From NCBI GenBank assembly GCA_013397845.1, contig VZTG01001075.1, positions 289,898 to 353,897 on the forward strand: a DNA stretch of 64,000 nucleotides, in the 5' to 3' direction. The DNA comes from Melanocharis versteri. Its lineage: Eukaryota > Chordata > Aves > Passeriformes > Melanocharitidae. Under the pieces are notes generated by a model that worked only from the letters and a program-made list of their open reading frames with translations, was not told the DNA's origin and did no database searches. The position numbers and the translations under genes were made by a program. Every line of letters begins with the position of its first letter. Positions within the stretch are counted from its first letter, which is position 1. This document shows positions 12,701-24,990 of the stretch, piece by piece.

Positions 12701-14876
12701 TGGGCTAGAGATGATGATCAAAAAATTGGCCACTGTGTTGTCCAGAATTTTTTGACCACAGAATCACCCATAGGCAGGACATAAAATTTTCCCAGTTAGG
12801 GGAAATCCTACCTCTGAACTCAGAACAGATCTATAATCTTGACCTTTTTTTTCAGATATCTAATGACTTTCACATTCAGAACGCATTGATGACCCTGTTT
12901 GGGTGCAGAACTTGACCAAAGCATATCACTGAGTCAACCCAACTCCTCATCCTTCTCATCTCCCAGAGGACCTAGGCTGCAAACTCAGTTATTAAGGCTA
13001 ACTGATATCAAATCATAAAATAGATTGGGTCACACATCACCACAGTCAAAGTCACAAGTCATGTTAATGGAGTATCTATAGGTAGGACTGCCACTCACTG
13101 CTTGCTAAGCAGCACAAAGGCACCATTGTGCCCACTACATTTTTACACAGAGAACCTCTCAGCAGTCATTGTTCTTTAAACAAAAAAACACAGCATGAAT
13201 CTAAAGCAGAGCACCATCAAAAAGGTGATCAACACAGAAACAGACAAAACCATCATTTCCAGCCAAGCGTAGACTTGTGCAGATTCTAACTCAGAGCCCT
13301 TTCTGTGATTTCCAAGCTTAAAGGCATGGCTGATAATGTAATCGTCATTGCTTCAGTTGTTTATTATACCTGATCATTCTTGAAATTGTTGAATAACACA
13401 GTATAATTCTAGTATCTCATGCCTCAAAAGCCTACCAGCCTTCAAAGTGAAGGAGCACTGTCAAGAGATAAAATTTATGAAGGAGCTTTGAAATAGTCCC
13501 TCTTCAGTGGAACTGGATCTACCCCATCATTTCCACTGAAGCCATTATTACGGGCAATCATACAGCTTTGCTAAGACCAGAGCAGAACCTAATGAGATTC
13601 AAAAATGCAAATGTATGCAAAAATACCACACGGAAAAAGAGAAGAATCAATGCCAAATAGCTAGAAAGGCCATTTCATAACAGTTTGGCTGGGGAAAGCA
13701 AACCTCTTAGGACAGGTCAAAGGAACTCAGGCCACTGCCAGTGATCGTGACAGAGCTCCACTGTCGGACTGCCACATCATTAGCTAGCTCTCAATCCCTT
13801 CTTGAGCAAAACCTTGGGCAGAAAGCACCTTTGACGACTGACATGTTCTTACGAGCTACACCATCACCAAAGGAAGATGAGGGGTCCTCCTCTCCACCGA
13901 ATTGTTTTCTTAATGCAGGCAAACCCCATGGCTGCCCTAGAGTCCCAAATTGATGTTTTTGTGCTAAAACTTACACCTATTAAATATTTTAGTTATCATG
14001 AAGACAGCTGTCTCTTCCAAATCTACCTATCTTAGCTTAAAATAATCCTTTCTCCAGACAGTATGAATACCTCCATGAGACCTGATACATGCTGCCCAGT
14101 CTGGATTTAAGGTCAGCTTTACAAGCTTTCCAAAGACAGGCTAACCCAGCACATCTGACTGAAGCTGGATGAAGAGCATTAGCATATGTCTGCCTCTGAT
14201 GACCTACAAAGTTATATTCCTGCACTCAACACAGGGGTTACAGCAAACAGCAAGGCTGTCATTTCTTCAACTCTCTCTTGGAAAAATGGACATTGATCTG
14301 CAGTTTCTCAAAGCATGAACACTCTCTTTGGGAAAGCAGACATAATGGAGGGATCCATCAGGGAAATTTGGTTTTCCACTTTTAATTGCAGAGGTAAAAT
14401 GATTCTGCTTCTAAACTGGAAGAGCTGCCTTCCCTGTCTAGTATCCTCTCTATCATATTAGCTGCCATGGAATATTAAGTTCTTACCAAATAAAACCATT
14501 TACCATCACACTCTAATGGACTGAGCACACACAGTAGGAAGGGCAGAGTGATTTATACCGGAGACTTACAAAGCTTTATGGACTCCATTAGGGGCAGAAT
14601 TCAAGACTACGTTTTCAGCTCCCACATTTTAAAATCTATGTTTGCATTAAATGCTCATCCCTTGCTAACATGTCTGTATCCTTTTACTGCTGTAATCTCT
14701 GATGCCTCTCAGAAGCATTAGCATGTAACTTGGTAAAGCTTCACTGATACCAAGAGGACTGTTCAAGAATAACATTTGATACAGAGACATAAGCTTGCAA
14801 ATGGTCATAAGCATGAAGCTTCATCAAAACCATTTTGCAAATCCACAGTAGATACTGAACATCTCCCTATACTTAC
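9777..14876 (-). other. WDFY2: WDFY2 intron 2
   Basis: A 5.1-kb intron with donor GTAAGT at 14876 and acceptor CAG at 9777-9779. It is AT-rich. It contains a strong inverted repeat at 10912-10975 (separate entry) and a short G/T tract near 12430-12455. No coding exon of another gene and no recognisable transposon were found. Confidence 0.85.
10912..10975. repeat. hairpin-forming inverted repeat (13 + 5 bp stem)
   Basis: GAGTCAATACTGA (10919-10931) and TCAGTATTGACTC (10957-10969) are exact reverse complements separated by a 25-base loop. Beyond a small 2x1 internal loop the pairing continues for five pairs (AAGAG 10912-10916 with CTCTT 10971-10975). In the WDFY2 pre-mRNA or on the other strand this could fold into an 18-bp imperfect stem. 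It might be the remnant of a palindromic transposon, a miRNA-like hairpin or chance; the sequence alone does not decide. Confidence 0.75.
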
Positions 14877-14944
14877 ATGGCATTGCATGGTATATGCTGG
14901 GCCAGTACTGCCCACTGTCTCTCTTCAGCCAGACACGAACTGTT
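14877..14944 (-). CDS. WDFY2: WDFY2 exon 2 (WD40 repeat 1, end)
   Basis: On the minus strand the acceptor TTTTACAG is followed by 68 coding bases and donor GTAAGT. The first base completes the arginine codon split from exon 1 (AG+A). The rest encodes TVRVWLKRDSGQYWPS then IYHAMP, residues 46-69. TVRVW is the classic strand-D sequence ending a WD40 repeat, preceded by SEDR from exon 1, giving the SEDRTVRVW motif of the first repeat. LKRDSGQYWPS is characteristic of WDFY1/WDFY2. The last base starts a serine codon completed in exon 3. Confidence 0.98.
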
Positions 14945-17900
14945 CTGTAAAAGAAAAAACACAACATACATGTGAGAAAGAATTAAAAAGATAACCATGA
15001 CTGAATGAAAGCAAAGTGGTCACTATGAATGTACAAGATGTTCTTCAAAATTAAATTATTTTGCTGAGAGGGAAAATAAACCTGTGAACTCCTACACCAG
15101 CCTGATACATCAGCCTCACATTAACCCCTGTAAGGTGATGAGGGGTAGGCCATTCCTTGGTTCCACATGGTATTCAACATCTTGGCTGAACACATCTCAA
15201 CAGTATTTGGAAACTGCTACGGCCTTAAGTTCTTTGCCTTTACAAAGACTTGAATATGACTGTTCATTCAACACTTCATGTGATGATTTGGAACACCACA
15301 AGTAGCCCAGTAGAGCATTCCTGTATCAGCACTTCAAGTCTCTGCAGAAAGCTTCCCTCTGCTGTCAGAGTAGGCCTTGGCCCATCTGCTGCCTGTTGTT
15401 TCATTGTTCTGCTTCAGGAAAACCTCTAAGAAAAAGAAGGAGGTTCTGAGATTTTCAGCTGCTTATTAATAAGATTACATCCATTTGTGCCAGCAATGAG
15501 CTCTTCAGCTTCAGGACCTTTCCCTCTCCTCAGTGCATGCAGAGTGCTATCAGAAGAAGCCACTGAGCACAAAGCCAAACTCTTATCCTTCTCTGAAGAG
15601 GATGACCAAGGTAACAAGCAGCTTTGCAGGTCTCCTCTGCCCCATCAGTTTGGAGTTGTTGTCTTTGAATAGAGACACTTAAAACCACACAGTGCTCCCC
15701 ACAAACACATCCCCAATTTCCTCTCTACTAGAAGATCTTCCCAGTGTATCTCAGGATTACTTTTGCTTTCTCATAATCACATTATACTGTCAGATTCCTG
15801 TTACTCAATCCATGCCCTTCAGACATTTGAGACATTTGTTGCTTGTTTCCAGAGCAGAGGATCTGGACTGATGTACCATCTGGGTCATTAAATATTTATT
15901 ATTTCAGCCCTCGTTGTCATTTGCTTGTTTTGGTCCAGTCTCTGAAGCCTCTTTGTAACTGAACCTCTCTCTTAACTTTGGTTCATCAGTTAATTTCATC
16001 AAAACACATCTAGTAACAGTGTCAACAGTTAAAGCGGCGTTAACCTCTTGCTTGTTCCTGCATAGCCCACTGTCACCTTAATTACAGCCGCCTGTTACCT
16101 GCCTTATTGTTCCTCTAACCCTTATAACATCCAATGTTAACTAGGAAACTCTCCATGTAACACTGTATTCATGCTCTATTGATTTACACTGAATGTATTA
16201 ACCTTCTCTAGAAAATATAGCTATCCAAGACAGCACCATGTTAGCATAGCACAACAGATTTTGACCCATCACCCACTTCTATTTAGTTTTTTCCACCAAA
16301 GTTACTGTACAACAGCAGATACAGGAGGGATCTAAAGAACTATTGTTTCTATAACTTTCACTTGATACTATTAAGGAAAAATAAACAAGCAAGAATGGCT
16401 TTTTCCAGTACATGAGACATGGAAATACAGCTTATGGAAAAGACTATGATCATTTCTACTGTTACCTCATTTTATTCAAAAAGCAGATTGCAGCCCTCTT
16501 TAGTCAGTACAAGTTCAGTGCAATACCATAATATAATAAATATAATAAATATATTATAATACAATCTAAATTGATCTAAAGCATTACATACACAATTATA
16601 GTCTGAATTGAGACGCCATGCATAATAAAGCAATCCAAGAACTAGTAACCTATCCTTCAAACTTCAAACTGAAGGCTGTACCACCGTGTCTTCCTGTACC
16701 GCATATATCCAAAATCAGGTTTCTGCTTATCTTACGCTGCATTCAAACTCCTTTTACAGCAAATAATGTTGATACCTTGTGCATTTGGGCACTACACAAG
16801 CTGAATCATTGTAGAAATATCTCAAGCATACACTTTGACAGAGTATGTTGCTCTAAAAACTAACACTTCACTGGGTTAACATGTCCCAAGGTTAGAAAGC
16901 TCTCAGAAATTACTCAAAATGTGTGACATTCATTACAATTATCTCCTAAGTCTAATGGCCTTTTGGCGTTGAACACAGTCGCAGCTCTGAAACAAAGCCA
17001 CCAAAACTTTTTATAAAGCCCAATTCACCAGCCAATAACAACGCTGACGTATCTCTGATTGTGAGAAGGACACACAAATCCTTCTGTCATTTCTCCCCAT
17101 AGCTGACCATAGCTGTTGACCAGAAGCTCTAGAAGCACATCAACCACTCTGTTTCCCAAACAGACGAGCTCTTATAAATGTGCTTGTCCTCGACAAGTGA
17201 GGTTATTGTGGGAATGAATGAGTGTGCACAAAAAAATAATGGGATGAATCACAGGGAGCTGAAATAACATAATATGAAACTGCCCTGAGGAGGTGCACCT
17301 GTGAGACACCTGTCTTGATCATCCCAATCTATGTATTTGAGTGCTACCAGTTTCAAAATCCCCAGGCTTCAACAACATTGCCTCTCCTCTCCACTCTGAG
17401 GCTCCAGCAAATAATAAATCCAGTCCAACATCTTACAAATAATTCAGCTTGCTAGGAAAGGACTGTGTAGAAGAACAGATCTTTCAAAAGCTGTAGGAAA
17501 TAAAAATGAATTGTATGTGCAAAAATGGCAATAATTTGAATGCTTTGGGTTGGTTTTGTCATTGCTCATTAAACTGTACCCATGGCAGAATTACTAATCA
17601 ATTTGACAATTACATCAATGTTAAGACTTTTAGATGAATGATAATGAAGCAAAATATATTTTCTAGTAAAGCTTAAAACAAACAAACAAAAAAACCTGCT
17701 GGAGGTTGCATTAGGAGTGAAAACTACTTTTACTAATACAAGACTCTTTTATAGGTACACAGTATACTCATTTCTTAGTGTAGTCATATATATTTCCATT
17801 CAATGACTAAAACATGTGACTAAATGAGAACTAAATGAGAAACAAAGCATTCTAAGAATAAAAATACTATGAAAAGATGTCATCTAACTGTAAGGTGTGT

Positions 17901-20900
17901 GAAAGGGAACATAACCAGCAAGTCAGTTCACGTAACTCTTTAGAGAAGTAACTATCTCCCCAGTAAATGATTTGAAATAAAAGAAAATAAAAGATCTTGT
18001 AAACAATTTATTTTAAAATTAAGGATGATTACTATGCATGTCTTTAAAGCAAACATTTAAAATTTATATTAAGCATTATAATGGAGTTCCAATATCTATG
18101 TATAAGCTCATGTAAAGGATGAAAATTATTCCTTACGTCAGGAAATGACGATTCAGAATTTTCCTCTCCTAAGATCACTGAAATGGATAAAAGATTTTAT
18201 TGAAAGAAGGAAAACCGACCTCAGTTCAGTAACCTGTTTTAGGTAACTTTTTCTCAAAGTAGATTTGCGCTAAAGAACAAACCAAACCAACCACTCAACT
18301 TGGGAGAAGCCAAATGTTCTTGGAAGAGTACATCCTTTTTCAGCAGAAGTTCCACACATTTCTGTATACTTCTTTACAGAATACTACCCACTAGATGTGA
18401 AATCCAGAGCTTTAGGAGCTTCTAAAGAAGGCAAAGAAAAAAACCCAAGCATGAATGAAAATAAGCTTTTTTTATGCATATCCAGCACGAGGAGTACTTG
18501 CTGCTTGCATGGTTACTGGACTTAAACAGCACCCATCCAGGTCAGGATTCATTCTTCAGCTGCTCTAGAGTGATTCAGTCAGCATCACCATGGAAATGAG
18601 CTGTCCCTTCACTTTGTTGCCAGTGAATTGACTTGGAAAGATTTTTAGAAGCTGTCAAATCGATGGATATTCTTCAAGTCTTTTCATAAAGGAGATGATT
18701 TATTTTTAAACGAGACAGGCTATACAGAAATAATCCTGCCATACAAAAGACAGGCTATTTTTATGTGTTCCTTATTGTTTATACCTTGGACCATATACTG
18801 TGGGATTATTTTCTCACTTGTCTTGCTGAGTGACCAAGACCAGTAAGCATCAAATGAGATGTGAAATTATTTTTAAGTTTCTATTTTATTATTTTATAGT
18901 TTTATTCTTATTTCTAGTGAGGACAGAAATTACAGAGGTACAGAAACTTTCATCTGTCACTTTCTAAAGTAATCAGGCTTATTCAGAGACCCTTTGCACA
19001 TTATAGCTCCTTGGGAAAGGCGGGGTATGTCAACAGTCCAAATAACACGGTTAAAAAGAAACATTTCCTACTGTCCACTGTTCTAACAACAGAACTGATT
19101 TAAAACAGTTTCAGGAGAGTTTTGAAAAAGGAAAAGGTACACACTAAACTATTCAGAAGCTCCAGAGAAGCAGGATCACAGCAAGGGAGGTGAACCACGC
19201 AAGGACCGCACACAGTCCTGGATGTGAACGGCACAGGGAGCACACCAAAACCCGCGTGGAGGCAGCTGGATCTCATAGCAGTAGCTCAGGCGCCAGCTGT
19301 GAGGGAGGAAGGAGTCTCATGAGCACTTGAACATTCAAGTGCACTGTCAATCCCATCCAGTGATATAAAAAAAAATTGCACAAAACAGAGCGCCAAGCGA
19401 GCAGGCAGATGGACTGAAAGGCAGGATTTTTTTCACACAAAGCTTACTAAGCAGTCAAACCATGCTTTATAAGATGTTTCCCCATTTAATTCATGCTGCT
19501 GTAACTAAACGCAGATGCACATTGCATAACAGGGAAAATGTCAAAGTTTTGGTAGGTTGCATGCAGCTAGAGGATTGCATGGGTTTCTCATGGTGTTACA
19601 CCCGACAGTTGTACTTAGACCTCAGAGAAAGTGACACCATCTTATTTAACACAGTTTTGGCTTATATAGAAGACTTTTTGGGTATTTCGTGGGAAGTGAC
19701 TAGAAAACAAAGATTCATAGGAGACAATCTCAGGAGAAATGAATTTTTACGACTAAAAAAAAAAATAAATAGTGACATGACAGCTTTACTACTCAGCTGT
19801 GAAACAGTTTCCACCCATTTTTCAGTTTTCTGGACAATGAGCAATGCAGTTCAGTGATTTTTCCAGTTACCTGAGTACACATGCCTGGGAGCAGTGCAAG
19901 CTCTGCTCTTCAGGCGCTGGACAAAAACCAGATTCTGACCAGCTTCCACTTCAGAAACTTAGGCCAAGTAGAGACCCAAAAAATGAACCGTAAGTCACAA
20001 GCACAGAAAAATACTCTTTTACATTGAGGTTACTAGAACAAGGTTCAGAGAGCCGAGCTGCCTCAGGTCTTCAGCAGCTCCACAAATGCAGTTCTCATCA
20101 TGTGTCATAATAAGCAGTGTGGTGACTACACCACATTCCAGCAAAAATGCTGTAGGGAAGCTAACTTTTTCTGCAAATGCAGGTAAATGCAGGGCTGGAG
20201 TTCCCAGTGAACACCAACCTACAGCTTTGGAAAGTATTAAACAACAAATGTTACATCACATCGGGACTTTTTTTCAGGTAGTTTCAAAATTAACTCCCTC
20301 ATTAAAAACTGTGCACCAGTCTTCCTTACAGATCGTTGGGGTAACAAAACGATCTTCATCTCCCTCTCACCCACAGTCCTCCTTCATCCATACCCCACTG
20401 AAGGATTTCCTTTCCAGAACAGGTGCAGCTTTGGTGCTGCCTGTACTGATCAATTCCTGCTTGCATTCAGGAAGCATAAACACACAACCTTTTGAAGGTA
20501 ATTGCATTGGATGATTTAATTATTGCAATCCAATTACTTTCACCTCCTTCCCACATTCAAATGTTTCAGTAATGGAAGTTATTAGAAAGATCCTCATTAG
20601 ATTAAAATGCAGGCCTGCTATGCAATAAGTGACTCAGTGGAACCATGCTAAAAATACCTAGTGGATCCAGAATTCGCAAGGAGAAATTTGCAGGAGAAAT
20701 CATTCTACACTCTTCTAAATTGCCCATGTAGCAAAGGTGAAGAACTAGAACGCACCAGGTCACTGTCCTGCTTCCAGTTGCCTGGTAGGAACATCTGTCC
20801 CGCAAAACACAATGTTTTTTTCTCCAAAGCTCCTATTGGCTATCAACTTAGTGATAATTTTTAAGTTATGCATGCTTCACTCTGCATAAAAATGAATGCA

Positions 20901-21703
20901 TTATTCAACTGATAAAAAAGTGGACCTGTGAAGTGAAAGCTGAACATACTCATTTTCAATATACATACCACCATTATGGCATTTCTAATAAATTATAGTC
21001 ACATAAAGGTTAATTTACAGGAAAAGATTGATATTTGATCACAAGCACTAAATTAAGTCATACCCTTAGGCCTCAACTTATTTTTCATATAAATGTTTGG
21101 TTAACTATCCAGTGAAACATCTAGTAAATTATGCCTTTACTGCAGGGGAAGGAAGCCACATTTCCACATGTATAGGATGATGCCCTCTCTCAGCATTTTA
21201 ATTTCTGGACCTAAGTCATCTGCATCATTCATTGCAAGAGATTAAATTAAATCATTAACTACTTCACTGCTTCTTGTAAGATATTTGACGTATTAAACAG
21301 AGTATAATAATTCATCGAAGATATTTCAGAATCCTGGTGTAAGGAAAATAGGCTCACAGATGCAAAGAGGGAAGACCATGCACAACCTCTAAAAGCGTTA
21401 TTTTGCCTTGACAGTGTATTTACCACATTCAGTCGGAAAACACTCAACATTTAACTCATGCAACATAAAGTTGTAGGGGAAACCCTGTGTTTCTTGGATT
21501 TTGAGAAGAGCATCATATCGCAATGCAAATAAACCCTTTTTGAAGCAAGCAGCTATTAAGTCCCAACATACACAGATTTCCCATAAAGTTGTTAACTCTC
21601 AGTGTGCACACTTACATCTGTTACTATATGAACTATCACTTTAATTAATTGTTTCTCTGATGTTGTCCATTGTGGGAAAAACCAAACCAAACGAAACCAA
21701 ACG

Positions 21704-22296
21704 TGCTGGTTTTTGCTGGATAGCAATAATTTTCTTCACAGTAGCTGGCACGGGACTGTGATTTGATCTGTGCTGAAAACAGAGTTAATAATACTGAGAT
21801 GTTTTTGTTATTGCCGAGCAGGGCTTACACTGAGCCAAGGCCTTTCCTGCCTCTCATCCCACCCCACCAGTGAGTGGGCTGGGAGTGAACAAGAAGATGA
21901 GAGGGGACACAGCTGGGACAGCTGACCCCAGCTTACCAAAGGGATATGCCACATTATATGGTGGTGTGCTCAGCATATAAAGCTGGGGAAGGAAGAAAAA
22001 AGTGGGGGATGTTTGGAATGATGATGTTTCGTCCTTCCAAGTAATGGTTACATACGATGGAGCCCTACTTTCCTGGAGACTGCTGAACACCTGCCTGCTG
22101 ATGGGAAGTAGTGACTGAATTTCTTATTTATCTTTGCTTGTGTGCCTGTCTTTTGCTTTGCCTATTAAGCTGTCTTTATCTCAAGCCCTGAGTTTTCTCA
22201 GTTTTACTCTCCTGATTCTCTCCTCCATCCCACCATGGGGGGACTGAGTAAGCAGCTGTCTGGTGCCTAGTTGCTGCCTGAAGCTAAACCATGACA
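21704..22296 (+). mobile_element. Solo LTR of an avian endogenous retrovirus
   Basis: The roughly 590-bp element begins TGCTGGTTTTTGCTGGATAG and ends TAAACCATGACA, giving the TG...CA termini of an LTR. Its landmarks are in promoter order: a TATA region CAGCATATAAAGC (21971-21983), then GGAGCCCTACTTTCCTGGAG, then a degenerate polyadenylation region CCTATTAAGCTGTCTTTATC (22160-22179), then CCATCCCACCATGGGGGGAC. I recognise this layout from an LTR family widespread in songbird and other neoavian genomes. There is no gag, pol or env sequence or second LTR nearby, so it is a solo LTR left by recombination. It is antisense to WDFY2. A/C-rich tracts flank both sides and make a target-site duplication hard to define. 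Confidence 0.85.
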
Positions 22297-23007
22297 AAAA
22301 CCCAAACCAAAACCCAACCCTCCCATACCTATAATGTATAGGTAAATTCCTTAGCCAATAAATAGGACAATCAGCTGGTCACATGCAGCTGAAGGTGCTG
22401 AAAGCTTATTGAAACACCCTCTATAAGAAGAGACAGGCTCTTGGTTTTTAAATACTGCTGAACAATTACAGCACTGTCTTTTCAGAAACAACAAACATAT
22501 CTACTTAGAATGTATTTGTGCGCTCTGTGCCACACCAAAGTGCCTCTGGAAATGCTCTCCTTGAGGCATCAAGGACTTTCTTCAGAGGAATCGTATTTCC
22601 AGTTCCTCCAGCTGAACTTGAACAATGATTTATGGGTGATAAAATGTTCCCTCAGCTTTTCTGCTCATTGCCATTTTCCTCTCAGGGCAGCCTGACTCAG
22701 AGATATTTTCACTGTCCTCACAGAAACACAACTCCTACAGGCTTTGCTCTTCTAGAGGAGGTAAGAAGCCACTCTGCTGCTCTGACCCAGCAGGAAAACT
22801 TTGGCTGCGGAGTCTCAGTATTCTGGGAAGGAAACCAGCAAGGCCAACAGAATTAGTGCCAGCAAAAAGGGATGAAGAAAGCAGGACAAAGCTATGCAAA
22901 CCCAACCCTGTCCTGAAAGGTTTGTACAATAGCTGCAAAGGAACTCCAGCCGTGAAGTGCTTTACCAAGGGCTCTCAGATTTCTTCGTATCATGCACACT
23001 GCAGAAT

Positions 23008-23064
23008 GTGTTGTGAGGTGCCAGCAAAGCCCAAGCAGTGTTGTGAGGTGCCAGCAAAGCCCAA
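23008..23064. repeat. tandem duplication, two copies with 30-bp period
   Basis: A 27-base segment beginning GTGTTGTGAGGTGCCAGCAA (23008-23034) is repeated without change at 23038-23064. The exact identity of the two copies suggests a recent slippage duplication or a minisatellite seed. It lies within WDFY2 intron 1. Confidence 0.9.
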
Positions 23065-24893
23065 ACGTCTGACACTAATTTATAGGTGATCTGGCATTTC
23101 AAGGGCTTAAAAGACAGTCAGTTTGTCATCTCTGCATTCCCATGGGGGTAGCACGAGGAAATGGAAATCAACAGAGTTGAACTGAAATCATCTTCAAACC
23201 TCTATTGTGAGACTGAATATTCCATCCTAAATTATAGGTTTTATTATTTAAAAAATCTCTCTCAAACACATCTTTACATCCAGTTACTTCTTTCATAAGG
23301 CCTATTTGAAGCTTTTCCATTCTTCAGCATTCAACTTCATACTGTAGTAACTTTATTCTATCATGTTTAAAATATTTAACAGCAAATTTCAATGAACATC
23401 GTCTTGCTCTCCTGTTACAAGACTAGAAGTTCTGTTGTCTCTACCTTCTCCACTGGTTAGTTGCTGTGTATACTTGTATCATTTCTTACATGCCTCCTCT
23501 TTAGGGTAATCAATCTTTCCAGTCTCTTGGAAAAGCTGCTCTTGTGTTCTGCTCCCCTTACCTGCTTTCCAGTCCCTCTAATGAGGCAATATCCTGTCTG
23601 AACTGGCATCTTCTGTACTAAATGCAGCAATCCAGACACAGACAAATCTGTTAAATTATAAGAGCATTATCATTCTTTTCTTTTCTTTATGCATCTTCTT
23701 CCCACATGTACCCTAGCAGTGTTTATTTGCAGCAGTTGTACTTGGTTTTTATTCGTGCTGGCAGGATTTAGAAACTTACAAAGAGAAAAAATATATTTAT
23801 CAGTATTAGATTCAGTCTGCAATACACTGCTATCCACTTAGTTAGTTTTCCTGCACTTCACATCTCTCCAGACCCAATGAGCTTATCTGCTAATTTGGGT
23901 TAGACAACAAGTCCAGACCATTAGTGGAGGGAACAGAGGATTTGTCAGCCACAGCTCTCAGGGGCAATCCCAGAACCACATGTTTCTGGCAAGAGAGGTG
24001 GAAAGAAAATTATAAAGGAGAGCAATAGGCAGAGGCTGTCAAATACCAGGAAAAACCTTGACCCTTTGCATCAAACTTTCTTCTTGTGAAAACAGGACAG
24101 GAAAGCCATGTCTACTGCAGCAGTGTAGGGAGGACACAAGACAAACTCGCCCCAGGTACAAAAAAATATGTTCTTTAAGTATGTGAAATGGTGCAACATA
24201 TTGCAGTGCAGCTTTGTAAAGATGCCTGGTGGAACTGTGTCCTGACAGCAGACACTGCTCAGGTGACTGACCAAACCAACAAAGCAACTTCAGTTCAATC
24301 ACCTAGTCATTGTCTCACTGGTAATTTCCTCTTTGCTGTAAGAGACAGAGATTCTGGTTCATGGCAAAAGCATCAAATATTATAAAAACCTCTTTGCTGG
24401 CACCTTATTACTACCTTACTTTACTGGCTTTTTTTCTTTAGAAGGTTACAAGAAGAGTCCTTTGCAATTCCTGTCCACATGTTGTCTCAGCTTGCATCCT
24501 CCCGACTTTTACTGCTGCCATTCATAGGGGAAATATCAGTATTATCTTGGAAGAAACAGATTTGAAGTTGTGAGATAGTCAACTCTAAAGATTTGCTTCT
24601 CTTCTTGTCAGCCTCTCACTTTTAAATCTTATTTCAAGCTAATACAAAAGGTAACATCCTCAGATTCAAAAGTAGTAAGTACTTACTAGGTCATGCTACT
24701 GGACATGGTGATTACAATAAAGGTGTCAGTATTTATATATTTACAGGAATCAGGGATTCAAGATAGAGTATTTTCAAAGCAAGGATTTTCAAAGTCATTG
24801 CTGATTTAAATAGTGGGCAACTCTATATGATCATTGGAAAAAGCTGATCAACTTTCCCCATTCTGAATAAAGACAAAGTTCCTTACCAGAGAG

Positions 24894-24990
24894 CTAAAGA
24901 CCACCTACTTCCAACCTCCACTAGATCAGGCTGCTCAGGGCCCCATCCAACCTGGTCCAGAACACTTTCAGGGATGGGACATTTGCATCT
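24894..24990 (-). mobile_element. CR1 LINE 3'-end fragment, old and internally deleted
   Basis: Read on the minus strand it contains CCCATCCCTGAAAGTGTTCT, then CAGGTTGGATGGGGCCCTGA, then GCAGCCTGATCTAGTGGAGG, the usual order of a CR1 3' end. The GTGTCCCTGCCCATGGCAGG part normally found next is missing, and the sequence runs directly into TTGGAAGTAGGTGGTCTTTA. The ATTCTATG tail is not seen. It is older and more decayed than the other two CR1 pieces and lies in WDFY2 intron 1, in the same orientation as the gene. Confidence 0.82.
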
